From Tetradesmus obliquus (Eukaryota > Chlorophyta > Chlorophyceae > Sphaeropleales > Scenedesmaceae): DNA of 64,000 nt. Below the pieces are notes generated by a model. The model worked only from the letters and a program-made list of their open reading frames with translations, was not told the DNA's origin and made no database searches. Below are positions 1 through 11,600 of this stretch, in pieces (the first letter of the stretch is position 1; each line of letters starts with the position of its first letter). Both the position numbers and the translations under genes were made by a program. Where the stretch lies: positions 1,674,001 through 1,738,000 of the forward strand of contig CP126196.1 of NCBI GenBank assembly GCA_030272155.1, read 5' to 3'.

Positions 1-712
1 TGAGCTTGGTTGGCCCAATATGCCACTCCAGCAGTGAGCAGAGGATCAACCCTGCTGCTGTGTGGCTGCTGTTGCTGCTGTTTGTGCTGCTGCAGCTGCT
101 CTTGCCGGGGTGTGCTGCATTCCTGCACTGGGAGCACACCAGCATGTGCATGCAGCTGGATTACACCACGAGCAGCAGCAGCAGCATTGGTGGAGCTGTT
201 GCTGTTGCTGCTGGCCATGATGTTGCTGTTGCTAACTGCATCCATGTGCTGATCTAGCTCTGGCTGCTGCTTGTGCTGCTGCTCCAGCACCGCTGTGCTG
301 TTGTCGCTGCTGTTGCTGCTGGTGCTGTTGGCGCTGGCGGTGCTGCTGCTGGCGACTGCTGTGTATGGCAGCACAAAACAGCTGCTGTGTCGAGGCATGC
401 CTGCGACAGCAAGACAAAGACACAAAAGGCTGAACAGATGAGAGGGTAACTTCAAAACACTGTATTGCAAAGCTAAAGCAGCTGCTGTGGCGAGGCATGC
501 CTGCATCAGCAACACACACAGCCGGCGACAGAGTACGACAGCACAGACACAAAAGGCAAAAAACGATTGGCGGGTGACCCTGACAGGATGGTTTTGCAAA
601 GCCACAGCATGCGGCAAGCAGCATTGCTAACAGCTGCTGCTGAGACTGAACATAGCCAGGTGCCTCGTACAACTGCACTGCAGCTGCTCATTGGTGACAA
701 TAGGTAGAACAG
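1..712. other. No supported gene; CTG-rich flank with a tandem duplication
   Basis: I see no gene I can support here. The first 350 bases are dominated by imperfect GCTGCTG runs, which make several frames look open by chance. Around 378-600 there is a diverged tandem duplication of about 100 bp: the segment starting CAGCTGCTGTG..CGAGGCATGCCTGC occurs near 378 and again near 480, each followed by a related GACACAAAAGGC stretch. It lies downstream of the minus-strand gene that ends at 713, so it may be 3' flank or untranslated sequence of that gene. Confidence 0.4.
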
Positions 713-1125
713 CTACGACAGATAGACAACGAAACACACGCATGCACCTGTGCACTTCTGTGATGCTGGACAACACAACAAGTAACAACAGCTGTGTCTG
801 TGCTCACGTGCGTTCAGCAGGTCACTGGGAGGCTCCTTCGTGCCGATCCTGCTGACTGTGTACAGCCCCCGCCCTGCAGCAGGCCCCAGGCTGCTGCTGG
901 CCACCATGCCATTGAAAAACAGCAAACCCCGAGGCTCACTGCCACCACGCAGTGCTGATGATGACAGCAGCTGCGTGAAACTCCCTGCATCGGCCGCAGG
1001 CTTTGTGTTGCTGGCAAGTGCGCTGCTGCTGGTGCTACTGCTGCGGGGGCATACAAACACGGATGCCACGTGCCCTATGAACTCTGTTCGGAGCTTTGCT
1101 GCTCGCTCGAGCTCCTGCAAGCTGA

Positions 1126-1167
<42 letters not shown>

Positions 1168-1984
1168 TATGCAGGTCGCTGGCGCTGCCCCTGCTGCTGC
1201 TGTGCATGCTGCTGCCGCCGCGGCTGCTGCTGACGCCTCGGCTACAGCTGAGGTCAAACAAGCTGTGGGAGAAGACAGCGGCGCTGCAGGTGTGGTAGCT
1301 ACCAGGGTCTGCCCGCAGGGCTTGCTTGCAGAATTTGCAGCGCTTGAGCCAGGGCCTTGCCCCTGTCTCTGCCATGCCAAGGTTGACCATTGCAGCGTTG
1401 AGGAAGGCGGGCGCTGAGGTGCAGATGTGCAAGCTCAGGCTGTCATTTGGTACTAGGTTGCCACACCTGGTGCAGGAGGGAGGGGTGGTTACAGCAGAGG
1501 CAGCAGCGCTGTTGACGAGATTGCAGGAACTGTGTTTGTGAAGTGCCTGACACATGGCTCTGCATATGTGTCATTGAGACACACTTTGCTCTGCCCTAAC
1601 AGGCCTGATGCATGCCCTGCTGCCGCGAAACAGTGCCACTCCAGTTCCGCACCGCACACTGCCAGGAAGCTTCACCATAGCTTCAACAGTTTTAACATAT
1701 ACTAGTCATGTCTACACGCTGCTGCTGCAGCTGTTCATCATCATCAGCAGCAGGGCTCACCTGCTGCAGCTCCACCTGTTGAGGTGTGGGTCAAAGCAGG
1801 GGCACTTGGTCATGGCTTGCTCCATCAGCTCTGCTGCTGTGCCGCCAGCTTGCAGCAAGCGCAGCGCATCCAGGCAGGAGTTTTCCGTGCAGGCCGACAA
1901 GTGCTTGCTGAGCTGCTTGAGGGGAATGGCACCCGTGTGCACCTGCAGCCTGATTGCCAGGTGCACTCCCGCCAGCAGCAGCAC
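713..1984 (-). CDS. Hypothetical protein with paired CX2CX11HXC finger-like motifs (partial model)
   Basis: I do not recognise this family. Two exons can be joined in phase: an upstream exon of uncertain start (about 1984 down to 1761) ending at a GTGAGC donor, then an exon from 1529 down to a stop at 713, after an ACACAG acceptor. The second exon carries two motifs with identical spacing, C-T-R-C...L-H-I-C and C-K-F-C...Y-H-T-C, both CX2CX11HXC, as expected for a pair of small zinc-binding units. After them come a Ser-rich stretch, a run of 13 Gln encoded by CAG repeats, and a short helical-looking segment (LQELERAAKLRTEFIGHV). The Cys/His pair is the only functional hint; metal binding is inference. 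The 5' end was not found; it would lie upstream, between 1985 and about 2600, divergent from GTF3C3. Confidence 0.4.
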
Positions 1985-3417
1985 ATGAGTCAGTCAAAGT
2001 GCAGAATTCAGGGGAACAGCAGTTCATGCGGCGTCGAAAAGGCGTTGAAACGCGGTTGTTTGGGATTCGATGTCAGCAGCAGCATCAATGAGCCTATGGA
2101 TTGGTGGCTGCGAGGGGCCCCATAGGCCTCTGGCTTCAGTTGAAAGTCAGCCACCATCACGCTCACCTCTGCTTGTGCTGGATTTGAAGCTGGGGCAGCA
2201 TTATTAGAATCTAGATTAGCTAAAATGGGTTTGGAGCGTGACGATCAAGCGTGCTGCAACTGGCAATGGCGAGCGGTGGTAGCAAGCCAGGTGGAGAACT
2301 GTAGGCTCGACCCTGCTGCGAACTGGCCCTATCACATTCATTCAACAAACACGTGCAAGTGCGACCTGCTGCGTGCTTGTATCTGCCAGAATTCAAGCGT
2401 GGGTGATGCCACTGGTGGTGCGGGGTTCAGCGTGGGTGACACAGAAGTGCCAGGCTTCATTACGAGGAAAGCAGGTGTACGAATTTCTTCATTTGACTTC
2501 ATAAGGTTAAGGATGCGCGTGCGCATGGTATGCACAGGAGAGTATGCACAGGACATGCTCAGCTTCAGGGCTCAGGCCTGCAGGCTGCAGCTACAGCCTG
2601 CAGGCTGCAGCTACAGCCTGCAGTGCGGTCAAACAGCAGCTGTGCAATGAGCTGCTCAGTTTCATTGAAAGTGAAAACTAGGATATCTTGCGAATATTGT
2701 CAATGCTAAGGTATTGTGCAGGATTCAGGATTGCAGAGTACCTGCCACCTGCCACCTGCCACCTGCAATGATTGGCTTGAGTCAAGCTTGAGTCTCAACT
2801 TGCATCCAAGAAAGGGATCCATTTGGCTTAGAGTTAATAAAACACAGTGTCCACTAGTGTTTGTGCAGCCGCGCCTTGCGCAAGAGTACCCTGCAAACAA
2901 CTAAATGCAAGAGGGCTGTCAGGGCCCTGGCACCATGTGTGACCACTCTTCTTCTGGGCTGTCAAGGCCCCAGCAACAGTGTGATCGGCAACAGCGCTGA
3001 ATACGAATGAAGATGAGCATATCATTTGGTGTCGCTACCGCTGTGCTTCTTTCAGCAGGTCCACCAACGCAAGCCTGCCATTCCGTCTGTTATTCCTGTC
3101 ACCTGTGCACCCGCGCTTACTGTTCAAACTTCAAGGCATTACATCGCAACTAAGTGCCCCTGAAATGTCTGCTCGTTCACGTAAATAACACTCTGACGGG
3201 CTACAACCGCTGACTGTGCTGTTCCGTGGCACCACATCTCGCTTGCTGCTGCCGTCCTGCTGACATCGCACATCAGCTGACTGCCGCAGACAGTCGCACT
3301 TAGTATCCAGTAGCTGCACCGAAACAGCAGGGACAGAGTTGCCTTCAGAAGCGCATGCAAGGGGCCAAGCAGTAGCAGCTGCAGCAGCAGCAGCAGCAGC
3401 AAGCAGCAGCAAGCAGC
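1985..3417. other. Intergenic region between divergent genes
   Basis: About 1.4 kb between the minus-strand hypothetical gene and GTF3C3 on the plus strand, so it should contain the GTF3C3 promoter and perhaps missing 5' exons of the minus-strand gene. I see no convincing TATA box. Two short repeats stand out: a 20-bp unit in tandem at 2581-2620, itself partly palindromic (CAGGCTG...CAGCCTG), and four copies of the 7-bp unit CCACCTG near 2742-2766. A CAG-rich run (3378-3417) leads directly into the GTF3C3 start codon. Confidence 0.5.
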
Positions 3418-6400
3418 ATGTCACAAGACAGCGACCCATTCGACGAAGACTATGTGGCAGAAGAGGAAGAGGTGGACCCCGAGGATGAGGGATACACCAC
3501 AGGTGCGGCCAGCCATAAGAGACCATGCAGAAGCATCAAGCCCTGCTACCAACTCTACAGCTACAGTATAGCTAGCCGAGTCGCTGCAATGGAGTCACGG
3601 TTGCATGCAGTAACAGCGGATGCACAAGAGCAAGCAGTCAGTGTGCGCTGAGCTTGCTACTGAAGCAGTTCAGGTTGCAGGTGATGGCGTCGCTGGATGC
3701 TGTGAGCAGGAGTGTGGGCTTCTGGCTCCTACTTTCCACAGCAACAGCTGCATGTTCGGGCAACCAGCAAAACAGCAACAGGGTGGCTGCAGGCTAGATT
3801 TGCTCACTGACGCCTGCGTTTCTGCTGCTGCTGCTGCTGCCAGGCTTTTCGTCTGGTGACGATGACGGTGACAATGAAAACTATTTTGGTCAGGACATGG
3901 ACCTTGACTCCCTGCTGGCAAACATGGCACAGCCGCAGGCAGGAGACGATCCACAGCAGCTGCAGCCCTACCAAATCCTGCGGCAGCAACGCAACCAACA
4001 GCAGCAGCAGGAGCAGGCAGGAGGCAGCAAGGGCGGCAGGAAGAGTGCCAAGGTGTGTGCTGGTGGTGTTGAAACAGGTTGCTGGTTGATGTGTGTGGGC
4101 AGCGCAGCGCAGCAGTGCAGGCCGGTGGCAAGCTGTAGAGGGATTGACAGCTGCGGCAAGTGAGTGACTAGCTCTGCAGCAGCCACGGCTAATCTACATG
4201 CAGCAGCAGCAGCAGCGTGAGCTTAGGCTGGTCAGCCACTGTCATGCCTGCTTGGGCAGCCAGCCATGCCACAGCTCACCTGCTGTGAACAGCACAGCAG
4301 CACTGGGGCAGCAGAGGAGCCTAGTCTAAGCTGCTTAGAGCAGCACCGCAATCACAGCAGCAGCTGAACTGCAGGGCCAGCAGTGCCCTGCATGGCATCG
4401 CTGCTTCGTTGTGTGGCAGCAGGCAGGCCTAGCTGAGCAGCAGCAGCTGCCGTACCGCATTGTATAACAGGTGCCTGACCTTGACATCACGGCTGTGTGG
4501 TGCTGTGCTGGGCTGGGCTGGGCTGGGCTGTGCTGGGCTGTGCTGTGCTGGGCTGTACCTGCTCCTTGACATCACGGCTGTGCTGTGCTGTGCTGGGCTG
4601 TGCTGCGCTGTGCTGTACCTGCTGCCTGCCTGCTTAAGGGTTCACGGCGGCGGCGTGGCGGCGCAAGCGACAGCGACGAAGACTGGTGCGTTGCGTCAGC
4701 AGCTAACAGCGTGCACAAGTAGAGCAGCGGGCGTGGACGAGTCCTGGACAGCAACAGCAGCAGCAGTAGCAGCAGCAGCAGGTTTGCAAATGCTGGTTGC
4801 AAGCAATGCTGGTGACGATTGCTCCTGCGACAGCGCGCATATTCCGTGTTACCGCAGCTGTGTAGCATAGGCGTGCTGTTTACTATGTTGTACGCTGCGG
4901 TACGCTGCGGTGTGCTGTGCGTGCTATGAGAAAGAGAGAAAGTTACACGTGGGTCCTGGCGCTGTCTTCACCCGAACGTGCCAAACGTTTGTGTCCCATA
5001 AGCTCCGCAGGTATGAGCCACAATAGGGTGAACACATGCGCGTGTGCTGTGTCTGCCTTGCTGTACTGCTGCTGTAAGCAGGGGTGGTGCGTACTGAGGT
5101 GTGCTGCATGTGCTTTTTTTGCCGCGCTGCTGATGAGCCGCTGGAAGTGACTTGCCCAAAGTTTATGTCCCGTAGGTTCTGCAGGTATGAGCCACAACAA
5201 CATGCTGTGCCTGCCCTGCTGTGTGCTGCTGCAAGCAGGGCTGCTGATGAGCCGCTGGAGCTGACATCCACCAGTGAGCCCAAGCGCAAGATGAACAAGA
5301 AAAAGTGAGGTCGCAAATATTATTATTTTGCGCGCAATACAGACTTTGTGGCTTGGCAAAACACATGTCACCCTACAGCACAACTCTGCTTCTCATACAA
5401 CCCCCAGCAGCACTGCTGGCTTCACTTGCAACAGCTGCCATAGCCGGCCCTTAACGGCCCTCGTTACCACCTGCACCTCATCAACTGCCTCTCCATTATT
5501 TTTTGTCTGTATTTTGCCTTAATGTGCTTTTGCTCCTACTTCAAAAAGTATGTCTTTTGATGGGCTGTGTGCTCATGTGCTGCTGTAGCAGGCAGCGTGG
5601 GGGTGGGGGCACCCGCAGGGGCCCGCGCCAGATGGAGCTACCTGAGCACATCAGCAGGATGGTGGGGCACGCCAACCTGCTGTACGCCAGCAACAAGTGA
5701 GTGGGATGACTGAGTGAAATGACTGCCTGAGATGAGTGAGTGAGTGAGTGAGTTGAGTGAGAGAGTGAGAGAGTGAGAGAGCTTGCTGCTGCCACTGCTG
5801 CTGGCAACGCTGCTGCTGCTGCTGGCGCAGGTACCAGGCTGCTGTTGACCTGCTGCTGGCACACGCTCAATTCCTGCTCTTTCTGCTGCTGCTGCTGCTG
5901 GCGCAGGTACCAGGCTGCTGTTGACCTGCTGTTGGCCCACGCCAACTCAATCCCTGCTCTTCCTGCCGCTGCTGCTGCTGCTGCTGCTGGCGCAGGTACC
6001 AGGCTGCTGTTGACCTGCTGCTTGAGGTCATCCGCCAGGTGCCCAACCTGGCTGACCCCTACCACACGCTGGGGGCGCTGCATGAGGTGCTGGGGCAGCC
6101 GCGCCTGGCCCTCAACTTCTACATGATTGCGGCACACATGAGCGGCAAGGTGCGGTGAAGTATTGTACACTTTTGCCTACTTGCAGCACACATGTGTGCA
6201 CATGTTTGCTGCGCAACGTTGACAGGGTCGCGCACACATACGCAGCATGGTGGGGTTGGGCACACGTGCTCTTGATGTGTGCTTTTTAGCGGAGGATTGC
6301 GGCGTGCACGGAGCAGCAGGTGGGGTGCATGTAGAAGTTCTACATGATTGCGGCACACATGAGCGGCAAGGTGAGGGCGGGGGGGGGGGGGGGGGGGGCA

Positions 6401-6745
6401 CGTGTGGATATGGCTCCACCGTGTACGTGATTGCGAGGAATGGTGTGTGTGGTTGCAGCGGGTTTGGCGCTCAAATTCTACATGATCGCGGCACACATGA
6501 GCGGCAAGGTGCGGTAATTTACCAATATGTACATGTGTTACTTCACAGCAAGTGCATAGCAGATGCACAGGTGTGCTGTACAGCAAGTGGCAGAGCACTA
6601 TATGTACACATGCGTACTTGACAGCAACAGCTAGTTATTGCTTTTTCAACAACATTTCATGAGGCTTTACATACACGTAACACGTAGACTACAATATGAG
6701 CACTGCATCACAAAGGCGCCCAAGATACAATTGTATGCTGTTGCC

Positions 6746-6781
<36 letters not shown>

Positions 6782-8573
6782 TGCTGCTCCTGCTGCTGCT
6801 GCTGCGCAGGACGTGGGGCTGTGGCACAAGCTGGCGGAGATGTCTCTGGACAACGGCTTCATACGGCAGGCCATCTACTGCTACAACAAGGTGCGCAGAC
6901 TTGTGGGCGTTCGGGGATATTGCTGTGGCAAGGTGCAGCCCGTGTGGCACGACAGTGCAACAGTATTAAACAGTATAACATATCGCTTGGTTCATCTGCG
7001 CTGCAGGTGCTGGCCAAGGGCGGGGAGCACTTTGCGGCGGGCAGCAGCAAGTCAAAACACGTCATGCATATCCTGAACCTTTGCCCCATCCTTAAACCAA
7101 TCTGCCAACATCCGCTGGCCCCAAATGCACTGCAGGTGCTGGCCAAGGACGGGGATCACTTTGAGGCGCGCTTTGCGCGTGCGCGGCTGTACCCGCTCAT
7201 CAACGAGCCCTGGAAGGCCAAGCAGCAGTACAGCGCCCTGCTGGAGCGCCACCCGGGACACCCAGAGGTGCGGCGGCGGCCTGCGGGTTAATGAAGTGAT
7301 TACATGGACAGGTGATAACATAAATCCATCGAGGTCACATTGAAGCGCATGCATGCAGGGTAGCCACATGTCTGACTGGGACAGCCAACTCAAAACATTT
7401 AAATAGGACAGTGAAGTGGACAATGGTTGCTGGAGCGACACCCGGGACACCCAGAGGTGCAGCGCAGCAGAAGCCAATGGGTGCCTGCTGCAGCGCCATG
7501 TAGCATTGTTAGCAGTGGCCCCCACAGGTGCAGCTGCATGACAGCAGCAGTGATCAGCGTGTGTCTTTGCAGCAGCGGCACGCAGCCATATTGGCAGTGG
7601 CACCCCCACAGGTGCATGTGCATGGCAGCCAGCAGTACAGCAGCCTGCAGCGCCACCCGGGGCACCCAGAGGTGCGACTGGGGCAGGGCAGCCAGCGTGT
7701 GACTGCAGCACATAGATGTGCAGCCGAGCACCCCAACTGAAGGCTTGAAATCTTGTATTGCTGCGCCGCACGTCTTCGACCTTTCCTGCAGGCGGTGCAC
7801 AATCACATAGTCACCCCGCTTTTGCACCGATCTCGAAATGCACTTTGCAGGTGGTGAAGGCGCTGGTGACGCTGTACCACGACTTTGGCCAGTCAGGCCG
7901 TGCCATTGAGATGCTGGAGGAGCAGCTGGCCAAGCACTACGCCAGCGTGGACCTGACGCACATTAACATGCTGGCTGACCTGTACATGGCCATGGTGAGG
8001 ATGGGGCCATCTGTGCAAGTCTGGTCGCTGTTTGTAATCTGTTCGGGGCTGTTTGTAGGCTTTTGGGGGCTGCTTGTTTTCAGATGTACTGTTTGCGAGT
8101 TACAGGGGTCAGCGTGGACCTGACACACATCAACATGCTGGCTGACTTGTATATGGCTATGGTGAGGACGGGGCTGTTTGTTGGCACCAGATTGCTGTGT
8201 GGTGCACTGCTTCATGTACTGTGTTGTATCGCCTTGTGAAATCATGTACTGTGTTGCATTGCCTTGTGAAATCTTGTACTGTGTTGCCTTGTAGGATTGA
8301 CAGGGGTCCCACGGACCTGACACACATCAACATGCTTTGCAGAATACAAAGTGTTATGCACACTATCTTCCTGCATGTGTGAACCCCTCGCCTCCCGCAC
8401 GCACTCGCTTGCTGCTGCTGTTGCTGCTGCTGCTGCACCACCGCCAGGGCCACTACAACAACGCGGCGCAGCTGGTCAACCGCAGCGAGGTGGTCATGTG
8501 CAGGGAGGAGCCGCTCCCCATTGACCTTAAAGTGCGGCGAGGTGAGCGGATCACTGCTGCTACTGCTGCTGCT

Positions 8574-8608
<35 letters not shown>

Positions 8609-11600
8609 ATACAGCCTGTTGCGTGGCCTGGCTTGCGGTGCAATGACTAGGCGTGGCGCGCAGGACACAATCACTGGTGCTGGCGTGGTAGTGCAGTGGG
8701 GGACGCAGCCATGTCATTTGCTTGTGGGGGCTCTCTGCTGATGTTGCATAGCGGCTGCCACACCTTATTCTATACACGTGCAGCGCTTATCACCACAATG
8801 TCGAAACAGGGCGGTCTTATGGGGCCTTTTGTGTGGCTGCTGCCATGTAACGGTGCTGTATGTGTGCTGCTGCGCTGTGCTGTGTGTGCAGGCGCCTGCT
8901 ATGCACACATGGGTGATGCCGCATCAGCCCAGGCTGACCTGTATGAGCTGCTGGCCCTGCCAGTGGTGGATGATCAGATGGAGAGCTACCAGGTGCGTCT
9001 GTGTTAATTTGTGGGGATGTAACGGCCCCAAACATTAGCTTTGGTTGCCCCATGCACAAAACATGTTGGCATACTGTCAGCAGCAGCAGCTGCCTTGTAT
9101 CCTGCATCCTGTCAGGCGAAGCAGGGCTAGCGTCTGAGCAAACCACCATGCTCGGTGCATGATGTATGTGGCCTAAGCATCTGTATTCTATTCACTGCTG
9201 CTGCTGCTGCTGCTGCTGCAGGACCTGTACGTGCTGGCGGTTACGGAGCTGAGCCGGTTGGGGCTGCACGAGATGGCCCTGCCCTTCATGGACCGGCTGA
9301 GAGGTGGGCCGGGTCCATGATCGCAAAAGAAATACCAGCAGATGTCTGCTTTCACTGATGGCTGTCTCGGCAACGCATGCGTGTGTGTGGCACAAAACAA
9401 CAGCAGGGCCAGGCCCCAAATGAACAGGCATGCTGCCCGAGCTATGAATGTCCAAAGCCTTGTGCTGCAGGGGTTGTCTGGCTTATGTGCACATGCAGGT
9501 GTCAGGTTATGCACGCTCTGCCCAGCTGCACGTTGGTTGCTTGCCAGCAACACTATGCTTGCACTAGCTCTGTTGAAACTATGCCGCCGCCGCTGCTGCT
9601 GCTGCTTTGATCAATCTTCTGCTGCACCGCAGATGCGCCGGGTGTGCTGGAGCTGCCTGAGCAGTGGAGCATGCTGGCCGACTGCTACGTGAAGGCTGGG
9701 CGGCGGCACGATGCAGTGGCCATGTATGCAGCACGCCTGCAGGGCATGGGGCTGCAAGACCCGCGGTGAGCCTGCTTGTTGTGGGTGCGATTGTGTTGGA
9801 TTTGTATTCATGCTTCACTGTGATGGCCGTCATGCCACAGCTGGCCGTTCACAAGCTTGGCCATGCAGGGCCACGGAAACACAGCCGCGCCCCTCCCTGT
9901 GTGAGCAGCAGCACCGCACTTTTGATCTGGTGATCTGGCGTGTGCGGCATATCCGCACGCTTGTCAGTACGTGCCATGTACGCCTGGGTCATGACTTATA
10001 AGCAGGAGGTGTGTTGCAGAACTTTTGTTTCTTTTTGTGTGTGCAGGTACATGGAGGCAAGCCTGGCACTGGCTGCGCTGCATGTGGGCGGCGGCGACAG
10101 CGCAGCGGCCGAGGCGGTGCTTGCTGCGCTGGATGGCGCTGTGGCTGCGCACCAGCTGACACTGCCGGAGGGGCAGCTGCAACAGGTGGGGTTGCGCGGT
10201 GTCTCCTGGATGCTGCAGCAGCTTTTTATCTGTTTTTTGTTTGTTTTCATCAATAGCTGACAGTGTCGGAGGGGCAGCTGCAGCAGGTGGGGTTGCGCGG
10301 CAACCCCTGGATGATTCAGCTGCTTCTGCAATGTTTGGATATACCAGCAGCTGATGTTTGGATGTGTTGGCAGTTGATGCACACAAAGCGCCGGAGGGGC
10401 AGCTGCAGCAGGTAGGGTTTGTAGCGAGGCTGACATCATAATGTCTCCTGCTCTTGCTGCCGCCATGCTTCATGCATATGTTTTGCAGCTGGAGCTGTTC
10501 CTGGCAAAGGCCTCGCTGCAGCAGGCTTCAAAGTCTTGATGTGCTCTGTCTTCACTCCAGCGAATTACATTTTGTTGCCGCTCTATGTGTCGCAGCTGGA
10601 GCTGTTCCTGGCAAAGGCATCGCTGCAGCTGCAGCTGGGCCACACGCAGGCCTTTGCTGACAGCCTGACACCACACATCAGCCACCTGCTACAGCAGATG
10701 GAGGACAACGCAGCCATCCTGGCAGCAGCAACCAAGGTACGCCAGGCAGCACATTTGTTTGACTATAAAAAGTGCAAACACTGCAGTTTGCAGGGACCGC
10801 CTGTTTTGTGGTGGGGGAGCTGCATAACTATTGAAAAACGCATGCGCAGATGGTGCGGTTGCATGTGTGGTGCAGCATGCGCACTGTCAGCCTCCTGCAG
10901 TTTACGTAGCATTGCATACGCTAGCGTAGGCATGTGCCAGGAGCACAACAACAACTCGTCAGCAGCATCTACCATCCCAGAAGTTTAGGACGTGTTTATT
11001 GACATGTTACTAACATGTCATTAACGTGTTATTACCGTGTTACAGGCCTCCGCCAGTGGCGCTGTGCCCAAGGAGCTTGTGAAGGCGCTCAAGCGGCGCA
11101 AGATGTACGCGCGCAAAGGCGGCCGCAAGGGAGAGGGTGAGCTGGTTGCTCTTTGGTGTTGTGGGCTGACTTGGCGACCCTGCATTCTCATGCGTGCGTG
11201 CATGTGTGGGGTTTGCCAGCACATACTGCCGTGATGTTGCAGCAGCAGGACTGCCGATGTAGGGTGCACGCGTAGCAAGGTCTGCTGGCGCAGCACATGC
11301 AGCGGGGCTCCATAGCGCTCTTGTCTGCTTGCTGAAGATTCTGACAATTTCTGGTGTGTGACTGCCACGGGCTTGTGTCATTGTTGTTTACAGGTGGCGG
11401 CGAGGTGCACAGTGTGCTCAAGCGCTACATCAGCCTCATCGATATCGTGGCTTTCGCTGCCATAGCTGTCATTGCCCTTGCGAACAGGTGGCGGCGAGAT
11501 GGACAGCGTGTTCAAGGGCTACATCAGCCGCATTGAGATCACATCAGTGATTGTGGCTTGATAACATACTAAATGATTGTGGCTTTTGCTGCCACTGCAT

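Noticed and set aside
1075-1380. Poly-Ser and poly-Leu frames over the CTG run near 1125-1163
   Set aside because: Alternative readings of one triplet repeat; only the poly-Gln frame lies in a longer open frame with Cys/His motifs.
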